A DNA stretch of 64,000 nucleotides from Planctomycetota bacterium (GCA_027021385.1 JALUUL010000037.1:1-64000); one strand, 5' to 3'; shown: positions 20,183-30,875, counted from the first letter of the stretch. The notes: a model not told the origin generated them from the letters alone. A program made the numbers and translations.

Positions 20183-21256
20183 ATGAACAAGGCCCTGCAT
20201 CTCTTCATCATGGCCGGAGGCGCCGGCACCAGGCTCTGGCCCTTCGGCCGGAAGGACCGGCCGAAGCAGGTGCTCCCGATGCCCGACGGCAAGCCCCTGC
20301 TGCAGCGGGCCGTCGATCGCGCGCGCAGGATCGCGGACCGCGGTTCCTTGAGAGTGATCGCCGGACGGAGTCTCGAGACCCCGATCCGGCGGGCGGCCCC
20401 GGGGCTCAAAGCGGAAGAGTTCCTTCCCGAACCGGAAGCCAGGGACACCGGGCCTTGCGTCGTCCTCGCCCTGGCCGACCTCGGGAAACGCGCCGGTCCG
20501 GACGACCTCGTCGTCTTCATGCCCGCCGACCACCGCTTCGTTCCGGAAGAGCGGCTCGCGGAAGCCTTGAAGACCGCCGCGGAAGCCGCGGCTGCGGGAG
20601 AGCGGCTCTGGCTCCTCGGGATCCGCCCTACGAGGGCCGCGACCGGATTCGGCTGGCTCGCGTTGGGGGACGACCTGGGCCTGGGGCGGTTCGCCTGCGA
20701 GGGTTTCGTCGAGAAACCCGGGCCCGACCTGGCGCGGACCCTCCTCGAGGGAGGGAAGCACCTCTGGAACGCTGGCATTCTCGTCGCCCGGCGCGATCTC
20801 CTCGAACGCGAACTCGCAGCCAAGGCTCCCGACCTCGGGAAGGGCCTGCGTGAAATCCGGGAGTGGAAGGCTTCTGGAAGGGACTGGACGGCCCGTTTCC
20901 GGAACCTTCCCAGACGCTCGATCGACCATGCCCTCCTCGAACTCGGTCCGCCCCTCGGCGCGGTCGCGGTCGAGGTCGACTGGAAGGATGTCGGGGGCTT
21001 CGAGGCCCTCGCCTCCCTTTGCCGGGAGGAGGACGGCGGGAATCGACGCTGGTGTCTCGAAGGAGGGGTCGCGCGGATCTCCGAGGGGGGGGACAACTTC
21101 GTTCTCGTCGAGGGGAAGCACGAGGTCCTGCTCCACGGGGTCGACGGCCTGGTCGTCGTCCATTCGGGAGGCAGGACCCTGATCCTCCCCAAGGAGCGTT
21201 CCGAGGAAGTCCGCAACCTCGCAGCGGAGTCGGTGGATTCCGAAGGGGACCGGTGA
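20183..21256 (+). CDS. manC: Mannose-1-phosphate guanylyltransferase
   Basis: IMAGGAGTRLWPFGRKDRPKQVLPM nucleotidyltransferase signature; FVEKPG. Confidence 0.88.
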   Translation: MNKALHLFIMAGGAGTRLWPFGRKDRPKQVLPMPDGKPLLQRAVDRARRIADRGSLRVIAGRSLETPIRRAAPGLKAEEFLPEPEARDTGPCVVLALADLGKRAGPDDLVVFMPADHRFVPEERLAEALKTAAEAAAAGERLWLLGIRPTRAATGFGWLALGDDLGLGRFACEGFVEKPGPDLARTLLEGGKHLWNAGILVARRDLLERELAAKAPDLGKGLREIREWKASGRDWTARFRNLPRRSIDHALLELGPPLGAVAVEVDWKDVGGFEALASLCREEDGGNRRWCLEGGVARISEGGDNFVLVEGKHEVLLHGVDGLVVVHSGGRTLILPKERSEEVRNLAAESVDSEGDR

Positions 21257-21675
21257 AGGAGAAACGTCGTTTCCTCGCCCTCGACCTCGGCGAACGCCGA
21301 ACCGGCCTCGCCGCGACGGACGAGACGGGAACGATCGCCCTCCCCCTGCCCCGCCTCGAGCATTCCTCGATGGACGAGGTCCCCGACCTTCTCGTCCCGA
21401 TCCTCGAGGAGCGCCGCCCCGAGGTCCTCGTCGTCGGCCTCCCTCTCGCCCGTGACGGGGGCATGACGGCGATGGCCGCCCGCATCCTCGAAATCGTCAC
21501 CGTCCTCAAATCCCGCCATCCCGGTCTCGAGATCCGCACCGAGGACGAGGCGCTGACGACGGACCTCGCCCACGACCGCTTGAAGCGGAACGGCTTGAAG
21601 GCGGCGAGGCGCAAGCGCCTGGCCGATTCCCAGGCCGCGCTCGCGATCCTGGAACGCCACCTCGGGTGGGCCTGA
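21253..21675 (+). CDS. ruvX: YqgF/RuvX-family putative Holliday junction resolvase
   Basis: GTG start in GTGA overlap; LALDLGERRTGLAATD, VVGLPLARDG, TEDEALTT, DSQAALAIL. Confidence 0.8.
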   Translation: MKEKRRFLALDLGERRTGLAATDETGTIALPLPRLEHSSMDEVPDLLVPILEERRPEVLVVGLPLARDGGMTAMAARILEIVTVLKSRHPGLEIRTEDEALTTDLAHDRLKRNGLKAARRKRLADSQAALAILERHLGWA

Positions 21676-21684
21676 TCCGGAAAA

Positions 21685-22226
<542 letters not shown>

Positions 22227-22321
22227 GTTCAGCCTCCTTACGCCGCGCCGCCCGGGAACCATCCCGAGCCCCCGGACCGAAGCCGCTACAATGCCGCGGG
22301 GAGGCGTGGAAAGTAAGGACG

Positions 22322-23731
22322 ATGCATCGACGACGGATCCAAGCCGCGGGAACCTGGCTCGCCTGGAACGGAAGGCAGGCCCCGATGGTCGTGATGGACG
22401 TCGATCCGCTCTGCCGGCCGCCGAACAGTCCGACCGTCTCCACTCTCCGCCAGTGGCGGGAGACCGGTCTCCACGGACTGGTCGTCCGTGACCCCACCCG
22501 CATCTCCCCCGAGATCCTCGACGCCCTCGGGCGGTCCTCCTCCGAACTCGGTCTCGCCCTCGGGATCGCTCTCGACCCCGACCGGCCCTCGAGCATGCCC
22601 GACCGTTCCCCCCGGTTGCGGCTCGTCTTCGAGGGACTCTCCCGCAGCCACCCGGGCCTCTTCGCCCTCTGTACGATCCCTCTCGACTTCGACCAGGAAG
22701 CCTTCGACCACCGGATCGACGACGGACTTCAGCCCTTCCTGTCGCGCCTCGGAGTTCCGTTCTGCGTCCTGTCGAGCGATCCGCTCGGCCCCCCCGGGAC
22801 CCTGCTCCGGGGGTCGGGCTTCCTCGCCGACATGACGGGCACGGACCTCGACCCCGATCTCGAGACCCCCTCGGGCAGACTCGCCCCCCTCCTCGCGGCC
22901 CGGCTCCCCGACCGCCCCCTCTGCGTGCGGATCGCCCCGGGGAAGGGACTCGACCGGCGCCGTTCCGACCTCGCCCTCGCGACCGCACTCGGGGGGGGGG
23001 CCGCCCTCATCCAGCTTCCCTGGAACCCCGACCCGGACTTCCTGAAACGGTGCTGCGCCCCCTTCCGCGAACTGCCCCCGCAATGGCCGGACCGCAGGCC
23101 CGAGGAGGCCGCCGTGCTCTGCCGCGAGTTCCCCGGGGGGATCCCCCACGGCGCACCGCCCCGCGCCCTCCACGGCGCCCTCGACCTCTGCCACCGCGCC
23201 GCCCGCATCGAGGCGGGTCTCCGGCCCGAGACCCGGCCCGCGGCCCACAAGGCCCAGTCCTTCCTCTGGATCCCCGCCCACGGCCCTCTTCCAAACAACA
23301 TCTGGAACCTCGCCTGGAGCCAGGCGCGCAGGGGCGCAACCGTCCTGATCACCGGGCTCTGCATCGACGAGACCCTCGACCGCAAGAGGATCTCCCTCCT
23401 CGGCATTCCCGAAGTCGCGGTCCGCGGCGCCCTGCGCGGCGAACTCCCTCCCTGGTTGCGCGAGAACAAGGTCCTCGCGACCGGGCCCAACGGACTCGAA
23501 CTCCCGATGGAACTCGGCCGCCTCGTCTTCCGGCATCGCTGCCCCGAATGTGAACCCGAGGACGAAGAATCGGAAACCCTGATCCGCCGCCTCTGCCGGA
23601 CCGCGGGCCTGGAGGTTCCCGAAACGGGATCCGGCTCCCCCGGGTTCCTCTACCCCAGGAGCCTGGACACCGGCGAAGGAAGACTCGAACTCGACCTCGA
23701 ACGAGGAGTCTGGAGGGAAATCCCCGCTTGA
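22322..23731 (+). CDS. Hypothetical protein, possible TIM-barrel-like
   Basis: 469-aa ORF with consistent coding composition; CPEC motif near C-term; no confident family. Confidence 0.7.
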   Translation: MHRRRIQAAGTWLAWNGRQAPMVVMDVDPLCRPPNSPTVSTLRQWRETGLHGLVVRDPTRISPEILDALGRSSSELGLALGIALDPDRPSSMPDRSPRLRLVFEGLSRSHPGLFALCTIPLDFDQEAFDHRIDDGLQPFLSRLGVPFCVLSSDPLGPPGTLLRGSGFLADMTGTDLDPDLETPSGRLAPLLAARLPDRPLCVRIAPGKGLDRRRSDLALATALGGGAALIQLPWNPDPDFLKRCCAPFRELPPQWPDRRPEEAAVLCREFPGGIPHGAPPRALHGALDLCHRAARIEAGLRPETRPAAHKAQSFLWIPAHGPLPNNIWNLAWSQARRGATVLITGLCIDETLDRKRISLLGIPEVAVRGALRGELPPWLRENKVLATGPNGLELPMELGRLVFRHRCPECEPEDEESETLIRRLCRTAGLEVPETGSGSPGFLYPRSLDTGEGRLELDLERGVWREIPA

Positions 23732-23747
23732 ATCGATCGCGGCGGGT

Positions 23748-24179
23748 TCAGCCGAGCATCTCCCCCGTCCGTCGATCGCGCACGTAGCCCTGGAACGATA
23801 CCCAGAGCTTCCGGGTCCGAGGGCCGTCGAACTCGCAGAAATAGATCTCCTGCCAGCGTCCGAGTTTCGGTCGCATGTCCTCGACGAGGACCTGCACCGA
23901 GGACCCGAGGAGGCTCGCCTTCGCGTGCGCGGCGGTATTCCCCTCGAAATGCCGGTAGTCGGCGTGCTTCCAGGGGATGAGGCGGTCGAGCAGCCTCGAC
24001 AGGTCTCCGGTGACGTCGGGATCCGCGTTCTCCTGGATCGTGATCCCGGCCGTCGTATGGGGGACGAAGAGGGTCAGGACCCCGCTCATCCAACCAAGCG
24101 AGCGGCAGCGCTCCCCGATTTCTCCGGACAACGGCAGGAAGGCGCAGCGTTCCGGAGTCCGGACCTCGACCTCGATCAT
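23748..24179 (-). CDS. YjbQ/UPF0047 family protein
   Basis: GVLTLFVPHTTAGITIQENADPDV...GNTAAHAKASLLGSSVQVLVEDMRPKLGRWQEIYFCEFDGPRTRKLWV. Confidence 0.92.
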   Translation of the reverse strand: MIEVEVRTPERCAFLPLSGEIGERCRSLGWMSGVLTLFVPHTTAGITIQENADPDVTGDLSRLLDRLIPWKHADYRHFEGNTAAHAKASLLGSSVQVLVEDMRPKLGRWQEIYFCEFDGPRTRKLWVSFQGYVRDRRTGEMLG

Positions 24180-25276
24180 CCGGCGGGGACCCCGGCCCCG
24201 GACGCCGCGCGGTAGGCTTCGAGGTCGAAGCCGCCGTCCGGGCGCAGGTAGCGTCCGAGCCGGCGGGGACGGCGGGCGGTTCCGGCCCGCCGCTCGAGCA
24301 GGGCGCAGACCAGGAGCGGGAAGGTCACGGTCGCCTCCCCGTAGACCATCTGCTCGAAGGTCGTCGAGACCTTGCCCCAGCTCGCGGCCTCCCTCAGGGT
24401 GCTGCCCGAAAGGGCGCCGTCGCGCTCGTCGGCGACCGTCAACTGCACCGCGTACTTGTGCATCGGCACCTCGTCGCCGAGGACCTCGGCCGCGACGACC
24501 GTGTCCTGCGCGAAGTTCTTCGGAACTCCCCCGCCGACCATCAGGAGGGCGGACTCCCTCGCGGCGTGCATCTTGAGATAGGAGAGTTCGAGGAAGTCCC
24601 GCGCCGTGTCGAGGCTCACCGGGTCCTGCCCCTCGAGACGGCGCCGGTGCTGGTGCAGGACGAAACCGAAGCCGGCCGAGGAATCGGACAGAGCGGGGAC
24701 GAAGACCGGGACCTCCTTGCGCGCGCAGGCCTCGACGAATCCCGTGTGGTCCTTCCCCTCGACCCGGAGATACTCGCCCATCGCCCGGACGATCTCCCGG
24801 CTCGAATGCGGGCGCGCCTCGAGCCCGTCGAGCAGGCGCGTCATCGTCTCGTCGCAGACCCTCAGTTCGTCCTCGTCGATGTAATGGTCGTAGATCCGGT
24901 CGATCCTGAGTTCCCGGAGGAGATCGTCGTCGGCGGACGGACTTCCCTGGTAATGACGGAACCCCAGGCCCTCGAAGAAGTCCTGGTCCACGACGTTCGC
25001 CCCTGTCGAAACAACCGCGTCGACGAGGTCCTCCTCGATCAGGGAGGCGATCACCCGCTTCAGCCCGGCCGAGACGAGGGAACCCGCGAGACACAGGACG
25101 ACGAGGCAATCGGGCTCCGAAAGGGCGCGCTCGAGGATGTCGGCCGCGCGGGCGAGGTTGCGGGCCTGGAAACTCGTCCCCCCCATCGCCCGCAGGAGGG
25201 CGTCGATCCCCCGGTGCTCTCCGGGTTCGAGATGCCGGATGGCCCGGTCGGGATTCAGAAAGTCGGACTTCTCCAT
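24176..25276 (-). CDS. Deoxyhypusine synthase-like protein
   Basis: VVSTGANVVDQDFFE, LMVGGGVPKNF, REAASWGKV (catalytic-Lys context of DHS); ATG at 25276; ATGA overlap with YjbQ gene. Confidence 0.88.
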   Translation of the reverse strand: MEKSDFLNPDRAIRHLEPGEHRGIDALLRAMGGTSFQARNLARAADILERALSEPDCLVVLCLAGSLVSAGLKRVIASLIEEDLVDAVVSTGANVVDQDFFEGLGFRHYQGSPSADDDLLRELRIDRIYDHYIDEDELRVCDETMTRLLDGLEARPHSSREIVRAMGEYLRVEGKDHTGFVEACARKEVPVFVPALSDSSAGFGFVLHQHRRRLEGQDPVSLDTARDFLELSYLKMHAARESALLMVGGGVPKNFAQDTVVAAEVLGDEVPMHKYAVQLTVADERDGALSGSTLREAASWGKVSTTFEQMVYGEATVTFPLLVCALLERRAGTARRPRRLGRYLRPDGGFDLEAYRAASGAGVPAG

Positions 25277-25320
25277 GGCGGGTCTCTCGGGAAGAGGATC
25301 GTCGGACCTGAGCCGGGATT

Positions 25321-28038
25321 CTACGGAAGCGTGAAGCTCTGCGTGACCCCGGACACGGCCTCGATCTCCATGTCTCCGAAGCGGAAGCTCTGCAGGTTGC
25401 CGAGGATCCTCTGGTAGGAGTCCTGGAAGGCCCGGAGGATCGACCCGGACCCGTAGCGATAGGCCTTGAGGGTCATCACGTAGGTGCGTCCGGATTTCAA
25501 CGGATTCGGGGCCTCGGGAACGAGATCGCCGAAACGGAATTCCCCCCGATCCCCGGGAAGGAGGACGCGCCAGACGAGGCGGTCGGCCGTCCCCTCGCTC
25601 TCGATCTCGAGCGTCTGGAAATGCGCGCCCGGGGGAGGGGTCCACCGGACATCGACGAAGTCCGCGGAGGGAGTCTTCGAGCCCGCCGCCGGCAGGGCGG
25701 GGAAGGGAACGGCGAGGAAGGATGGGGCCTTCGCCTCGCTCCCGTTGCTTTCGACGAAGATCTGCTGGAAGAAGTCCGCCCCCCCGGGAGCCGAGCCTCC
25801 AGCCTTCACCGCGCAGAGGAAGGCGGCCCCTCCGAGGAGGGGGCCGTTGCGGTCGGGCACCCGGAGGGTCAGGTCCCCCCCGCTCACGGTGATTCCTCCC
25901 GATTCCGGCAGCAGGGTCAGGACACTCCCGTCCTTCCTCCGGGCCGCCAGGAGGTAGCGGTAGGCGCCGGAGTTCAGGGAGGGATCGAGCCCCCGGATCC
26001 CCCGGATCCCGATGGTCTTGTCGAGGGGGAACGAAAGATCCAGGTCCTTCGAAAGGACGTTCCCCGCGGAGGCGACCAGGTCCCCGAGCAAGCCGAGGCG
26101 TTCGGGGAGGAAGACGCCGCCGCTCTCCGTTCCGAGCACGGCCGTGACCGAAGCCCTCCCGGGAGGGATCCCGAGGTCGAAGGGAGGAGACCCGCTCTTC
26201 CCGGGCTCGACGAAGCGAGGGAGTCGTCCGAGGTCGGCACTCCCGCTCAGGACCTCCTGCCGCCACCCCCCCCCGTCTAGGGCGCCTCGCACGAGGATCC
26301 GGACCTCCTTCCCGACCAGGGCGGCCCCCGTCAGGGATCCCCGCAGCCGGGCGAAGGGATCGAAGTTTCCGAGCGGAGGGCGATGCGCCGCTGCGAGGGG
26401 AAACTCCGGACTGTTGTGATCGACGAGGACGAGGGAACGCGCGGCGACGACCTTCTTCGATCCCGGAAAGCTCGATTCGAAGGCCGCGGTCGAAACGCCC
26501 CCCCTCTCTCCCCCGACGAAGACGCGCCCGTTCTCGTCCGAAGTGCCCTTGTCCCCGGTGTTCGCATCGGCCCTCCCCTGGAGGATCGCCCCGGACAGTG
26601 GCCCGCCGCCGTCCTCGTCCAGGAGCGTCGCCGACATCCTCCCCCGGAATTCCGCGGGGCGGAGGTTCTTCGGACCCGCGAGCGTCAGGAGGTCTCTCAG
26701 CGGATCCCGGCCATCGATCCGTCCCTGGTTGAACCCCGCGAAGAGGTCCTTCGCCTCGATCCACGAGATCCGCGAGGCGACCATCCCATACGGCAGATCA
26801 TGAAGGACCCCCTTGCCGGCGGCGTCGGCGGTGACGGTCATACCGAAGCCGGAGGCCGAGCCGACCTCCACCCGGATCCAGGGTTTCGACCTCCCCCGGG
26901 ACGCGGTCAGGAAACGCATCGACCCGACCGGCCAGGTGTCGAGGTCCTTCGCCCCGGCATCGACCGAGGAGGAGTCCATCGACACCGAGAAATCGAGGAG
27001 CTTCGGGGCATGGTCGAAGGGGGCGAGGATACGGACCGCGAGGGTGGGGCTCCCGCCTCCCCCATCCCGGAGCGGAAGCCCGTCCACCCGGAAGCGGCCC
27101 GCGGCGTCCGTGAGAGCCGAGAAGCCTCCCTGGACGGTGACGACGGCGCGGGCAAGGGGGCGTTGGAGCGTGTCCCGGACCACCCCCGTCAGGCTTCCCG
27201 TCACCGCGACATTGACCGCGAAGACATAGAGGCCGCCGCCCGGAAGGAGGGCCTGATCCTGGACGAGTTTTCCTCCCGAGGTCTCGACCGTCGCGCCCCC
27301 GACGTCCTTCCAGGTCCCCGTGTAAGGATCGAGGCGGTAGAGCCGCGCCTTCCCCCCCGCCGGAAGGCCGAGATCGTTCGAGGCCTGGAGGCGCGCCCCC
27401 GAACCGAAGGAGAGCGTGATCGGGGAGAGCAGCAGGGGAGCCCCGGCCAGCCGCGCGCCCGTGGAGGGCGGCGGAAGGGGCCGGGGGAAGCCCGTCTTCG
27501 GAAGGCCGACGAGGTCCACGCGCACGATTCCCTGTACTGCCCCCTCGAGGCCGATCGCGGTCCCTGCGGCGAGATCGAGCCGTCCGCCCGAGTTCGGGCC
27601 GTCGTCGAGGACCCTGGCCCCGGGAAGGACGCCGAGGTCCAGGGTCGACCCGCTGCCGGCGTTCAGGTCGGGGAGCACGACCGGCAGGGAGAGCCGATGC
27701 TCGCCTCCCGGGTAATGCAGGCGGAAGCGGAGGAAGGGGAGGCGGTCCGTTCCGTCCGCGCTGCCGCCCCTCCCGTCGACCGAGAGGAGCAGATCCCCGC
27801 GGATCGGATTCTCGAGACGGAAGCGGCCGACCCGGTTGCTGGCCGTGACCGGAAGCGTGCGCCCGTGCATCCGGATCTCCGCGGAGACGACGGGGGTCCC
27901 CGAAGCGTCGAGCACGAAGCCGGCGAGCACCTCTCCGGTCGGGCGCCGGAGGGCGGGATCGATCTCGCTGCCGTCCCCGACGCTGCAGGAGAACGGGAGG
28001 AGAAGCAAGGGGAACAGGGTGGAAAGGTATCCGCGCAC
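25321..28038 (-). CDS. Large lipoprotein with carboxypeptidase-regulatory-like domains
   Basis: GTG at 28038 gives signal ending in lipobox LPFSC; repeated regulatory-like segments (GEVLAGFVLDASGTPVVSAEIRM; GSLTGVVRDTLQRPLARAVVTVQGG...TDAAGRFRVDGLPL). Confidence 0.75.
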   Translation of the reverse strand: MRGYLSTLFPLLLLPFSCSVGDGSEIDPALRRPTGEVLAGFVLDASGTPVVSAEIRMHGRTLPVTASNRVGRFRLENPIRGDLLLSVDGRGGSADGTDRLPFLRFRLHYPGGEHRLSLPVVLPDLNAGSGSTLDLGVLPGARVLDDGPNSGGRLDLAAGTAIGLEGAVQGIVRVDLVGLPKTGFPRPLPPPSTGARLAGAPLLLSPITLSFGSGARLQASNDLGLPAGGKARLYRLDPYTGTWKDVGGATVETSGGKLVQDQALLPGGGLYVFAVNVAVTGSLTGVVRDTLQRPLARAVVTVQGGFSALTDAAGRFRVDGLPLRDGGGGSPTLAVRILAPFDHAPKLLDFSVSMDSSSVDAGAKDLDTWPVGSMRFLTASRGRSKPWIRVEVGSASGFGMTVTADAAGKGVLHDLPYGMVASRISWIEAKDLFAGFNQGRIDGRDPLRDLLTLAGPKNLRPAEFRGRMSATLLDEDGGGPLSGAILQGRADANTGDKGTSDENGRVFVGGERGGVSTAAFESSFPGSKKVVAARSLVLVDHNSPEFPLAAAHRPPLGNFDPFARLRGSLTGAALVGKEVRILVRGALDGGGWRQEVLSGSADLGRLPRFVEPGKSGSPPFDLGIPPGRASVTAVLGTESGGVFLPERLGLLGDLVASAGNVLSKDLDLSFPLDKTIGIRGIRGLDPSLNSGAYRYLLAARRKDGSVLTLLPESGGITVSGGDLTLRVPDRNGPLLGGAAFLCAVKAGGSAPGGADFFQQIFVESNGSEAKAPSFLAVPFPALPAAGSKTPSADFVDVRWTPPPGAHFQTLEIESEGTADRLVWRVLLPGDRGEFRFGDLVPEAPNPLKSGRTYVMTLKAYRYGSGSILRAFQDSYQRILGNLQSFRFGDMEIEAVSGVTQSFTLP

Positions 28039-28229
28039 GATGGGCGGAAATCCTAACTCCTTGTCCTCGTCGCCGCACCCCCGAGCGGCACAGACCGGCC
28101 TCCGCGGCCGCCTCGGCGTCCGCGGCCAGGCCCCGGGCGGAGCTCCTTCCCGGGGAATCGGAACCCACGCGGCCGGAATCCCCCCATGTTCGAGGTACGA
28201 GAAGAACCGCACGTAGCCGTCCTCCCGGC

Positions 28230-28491
28230 GGCCGTCCCCGACCCGTCATCGTTCGCCCCGTGGGCGTCCCGCGTCCCGTCGCGCCGCTCCTCGTTCCGAG
28301 AGTCATAGTGGGCGGAGACGAGGAAGAAGTGAGCGGAGCGATCCCCGGATCGTCGCCGAGATGTTGACAACCTCGACCGGCTCCTCCCTCCCGCGGATCA
28401 CCGAGCGATACCGGTCGACCTCCACCCTCATGCGTCCCCCGCTGCGCGCGGCCGCGGTCCGGAGGCGGGATTCGATGAACCTCCTCTCCAC
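28230..28491 (-). pseudogene. Decayed M28-family metallopeptidase fragment
   Basis: RRFIESRLRTAAARSGGRMRVEVDRY...PVEVVNISATIRG in one frame; FFLVSAHYDSRNEE...DAHGANDDGSGTA in another. Confidence 0.65.
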
Positions 28492-28694
28492 TCCTATCCC
28501 GCGTTTCCCCGGACCCGGATCCTAAAAGCTGTTGCGTGTGCAGGAGGAGACGAGATCCCTGATCGTTCGCTCGAGGGCCTCGGGACGGATCCTCGCGGGG
28601 AGAGGGAGGAGCACTTCCATCCGCCGCGGCGGCCCGCAGCGGTCGGAGGGCGCTTGGGCCGGGCGCGGCCGGTCTCCACGGCATCCGGGGCTCC

Positions 28695-30233
28695 TCAAGC
28701 CTCGAGGACGAGATCCCTTCCCGTCATCGCCTCCGGCGGGTCGAGCCCGAGGAAGGGCAGGAGGGTCGGGGCGATGTCGGCCAGGGACCCGCCCTCCCGA
28801 AGCCCCCGGATCCGGGATGCCCCCTCGCCATAGAGCAGGAAGGGGACGGGACCCGTCGTATGGGCCGTCATCGGTCCTCCGGTCTTTGGATCGATCATCT
28901 CCTCGCAGTTGCCATGGTCGGCCGTCAGGCAGACGAGTCCCTTCCGTTCGACGACATCCGGAACGATCCTCTCCAGGCAGCGGTCCAGGGCCCTGACGGC
29001 CTCGATCGCGGCCTCGAGCACTCCGGTGTGCCCGACCATGTCCCCGTTCGCGAAGTTCAGGACGAGGAGCGCGTGCCGGCCTCTCCGGATCTCCTCCAGG
29101 AGCCGATCCGTGACCTCGAAGGCCGACATCTCGGGCTTCAGGTCATAGGTCGCGACCTTCGGGCTCGGCACGAGGATCCTGTCCTCACCCTCGAAGGGCT
29201 CCTCCCGCCCACCGTTGAAGAAGAACGTGACGTGCGCGTATTTCTCGGTCTCGGCGATGTGGAGCTGCCGCTTCCCGGCCCTCGAAACGACTTCGGCGAA
29301 GAGATCGGGGATTTCCTGCGGAGGGAAGCAGACTTTGCAGGGAAAGTCCTTCCGGTACTCCGTCATCGTCAGGAAGTCGACCTCGGGACGCCGGCCTCGC
29401 TCGAAACCGTCGAACTCCGCGAAGAGGAAGGCCTGCGAGAGTTCCCGCGCCCGATCCGCGCGGAAGTTGAAGAAGAAGCAGGCGTCCCCGTCGTCGATCC
29501 CCTCATGACCATCGAGAACCGTCGGGCGCACGAACTCGTCGTTCTCCCCCCGCGCATAGGCCGCCTCGAGGGCGGTCCGGGCGTCCGGGGCCCGCGGACC
29601 CTCCCCCTGCGCGAGGGCGGCCCAGGCGAGCGCGACCCGGTCCCAGCGCTTGTCCCGATCCATCGCGTAGAAGCGCCCCGAGATCGTCGCGATCCGACCG
29701 CCGATAGCTTCGAGTCTTCGATGGAAACGCTCGAGGAACGGACCCGCGCTGCGCGGCGGCGTGTCCCTGCCGTCGAGGAAGGCGTGGAGGCGGCAACGCG
29801 GACCCAATCCCCGTTCTTCGACCGCCGCGAGGACGCCCTCGAGGTGCCGGTCGCTCGAATGCACGCCGCCGTCCGACACCAGCCCCATCAGGTGCAGCTC
29901 CCCTCCTCTCGTGGCGACCCCGTCGAGCAACGCGGCGAAGGCGGGGTTCCGACCGAAACTCCCGTCCTCGATCGCGAGATCGATGCGCACGATGTCCTGA
30001 TGCACGACTCTTCCCGAGCCGATCGTCAGGTGTCCGACCTCGCTGTTCCCCATCTGCCCCTCGGGCAATCCGACTCTGAGCCCAGAGGTCCGGATCGTCG
30101 TCCATTTCCCTTCACGGCGCATCCGTTCATAGAAGCGCGGCTCCGCAGCGGTGACAGCGTTCGACGGGGACGGGGGAGCCTCCCCGAAACCGTCCAGGAT
30201 GGCCAAGAGCACCGGACCTTCGACCGTTCGCAT
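28695..30233 (-). CDS. gpmI: 2,3-bisphosphoglycerate-independent phosphoglycerate mutase
   Basis: LLAILDGFGEAPPSPSNAV, GLPEGQMGNSEVGHLTIGSGRVVHQD, DGRDTPPRSA, TADHGNCEEM. Confidence 0.95.
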   Translation of the reverse strand: MRTVEGPVLLAILDGFGEAPPSPSNAVTAAEPRFYERMRREGKWTTIRTSGLRVGLPEGQMGNSEVGHLTIGSGRVVHQDIVRIDLAIEDGSFGRNPAFAALLDGVATRGGELHLMGLVSDGGVHSSDRHLEGVLAAVEERGLGPRCRLHAFLDGRDTPPRSAGPFLERFHRRLEAIGGRIATISGRFYAMDRDKRWDRVALAWAALAQGEGPRAPDARTALEAAYARGENDEFVRPTVLDGHEGIDDGDACFFFNFRADRARELSQAFLFAEFDGFERGRRPEVDFLTMTEYRKDFPCKVCFPPQEIPDLFAEVVSRAGKRQLHIAETEKYAHVTFFFNGGREEPFEGEDRILVPSPKVATYDLKPEMSAFEVTDRLLEEIRRGRHALLVLNFANGDMVGHTGVLEAAIEAVRALDRCLERIVPDVVERKGLVCLTADHGNCEEMIDPKTGGPMTAHTTGPVPFLLYGEGASRIRGLREGGSLADIAPTLLPFLGLDPPEAMTGRDLVLEA

Positions 30234-30248
30234 CTCTTCCTCGGATTC

Positions 30249-30875
30249 CTAGCAGGACATGGCCGTCAGGGCCGTGTCCAGGATCTTCTTGTGCGCCGCC
30301 CGGATCGACTCCTCGATCCGATCGACCTCCTCGATCGCCCCGTCGGCATGGTCGCGGTCGGCCATCTGCACGGCATTCGAACGGATGGCGAGCGCCGCGC
30401 AGGACCCCGCGGCCTCGAGAAGGCAGGCGCCAGCGGCGAGGTCCCCGATCAGGTTCGTATTGCTCTGATCGGCGATCGCGGCCATCGAATCGAGGGCGTC
30501 CAGGACGAGGGAAAGAACTTCGAAGGGGACCGCGATGGCCTCCTTCAGGACCTCGTCCAGCCGAGGGCGGGGCTCCAATCCCTCCTTCCAGGCCTCGAGA
30601 ACCCCCCGATAGGCCTCGGCGTCCCGATCCGCAAGCTTGGTGCAGAGTTCTCCGACCCGGGCGAGGTCCGTCTCCGCCCGGTCGAGTCTCCGATCGGTCT
30701 CGAGCAGCACCTCGCTTCTCCCCTTGCGACCGCGGGAATACCGCACCGCCATCGAACCGAGAGCGGCCCCGAGGGCGGCCGCCAACGCGGCTCCGGACCC
30801 GCAACCCGGAACGGGCCGCCGTTCGGCGAAGACCCGAAGAAGTTCGATGAAGGGCAGGGATCCTAGGGGTTCCAT
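30249..30875 (-). CDS. Cyclodeaminase/methenyltetrahydrofolate cyclohydrolase (FTCD C-domain family)
   Basis: PVPGCGSGAALAAALGAALGSMAVRYS; DQSNTNLIGDLAAGACLLEAA. Confidence 0.85.
   Translation of the reverse strand: MEPLGSLPFIELLRVFAERRPVPGCGSGAALAAALGAALGSMAVRYSRGRKGRSEVLLETDRRLDRAETDLARVGELCTKLADRDAEAYRGVLEAWKEGLEPRPRLDEVLKEAIAVPFEVLSLVLDALDSMAAIADQSNTNLIGDLAAGACLLEAAGSCAALAIRSNAVQMADRDHADGAIEEVDRIEESIRAAHKKILDTALTAMSC

Noticed and set aside
20026-21660. 544-aa minus-strand ORF
   Set aside because: Antisense to manC and ruvX.
26383-28056. 557-aa plus-strand ORF
   Set aside because: Antisense to the lipoprotein gene; charged low-complexity composition.
28039-28212. N-terminal extension of the 963-aa lipoprotein ORF
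   Set aside because: Adjoins the M28 remnant region and precludes the lipobox signal peptide; GTG 28038 preferred.
28860-30866. 668-aa plus-strand ORF
   Set aside because: Antisense to gpmI and the cyclodeaminase gene.
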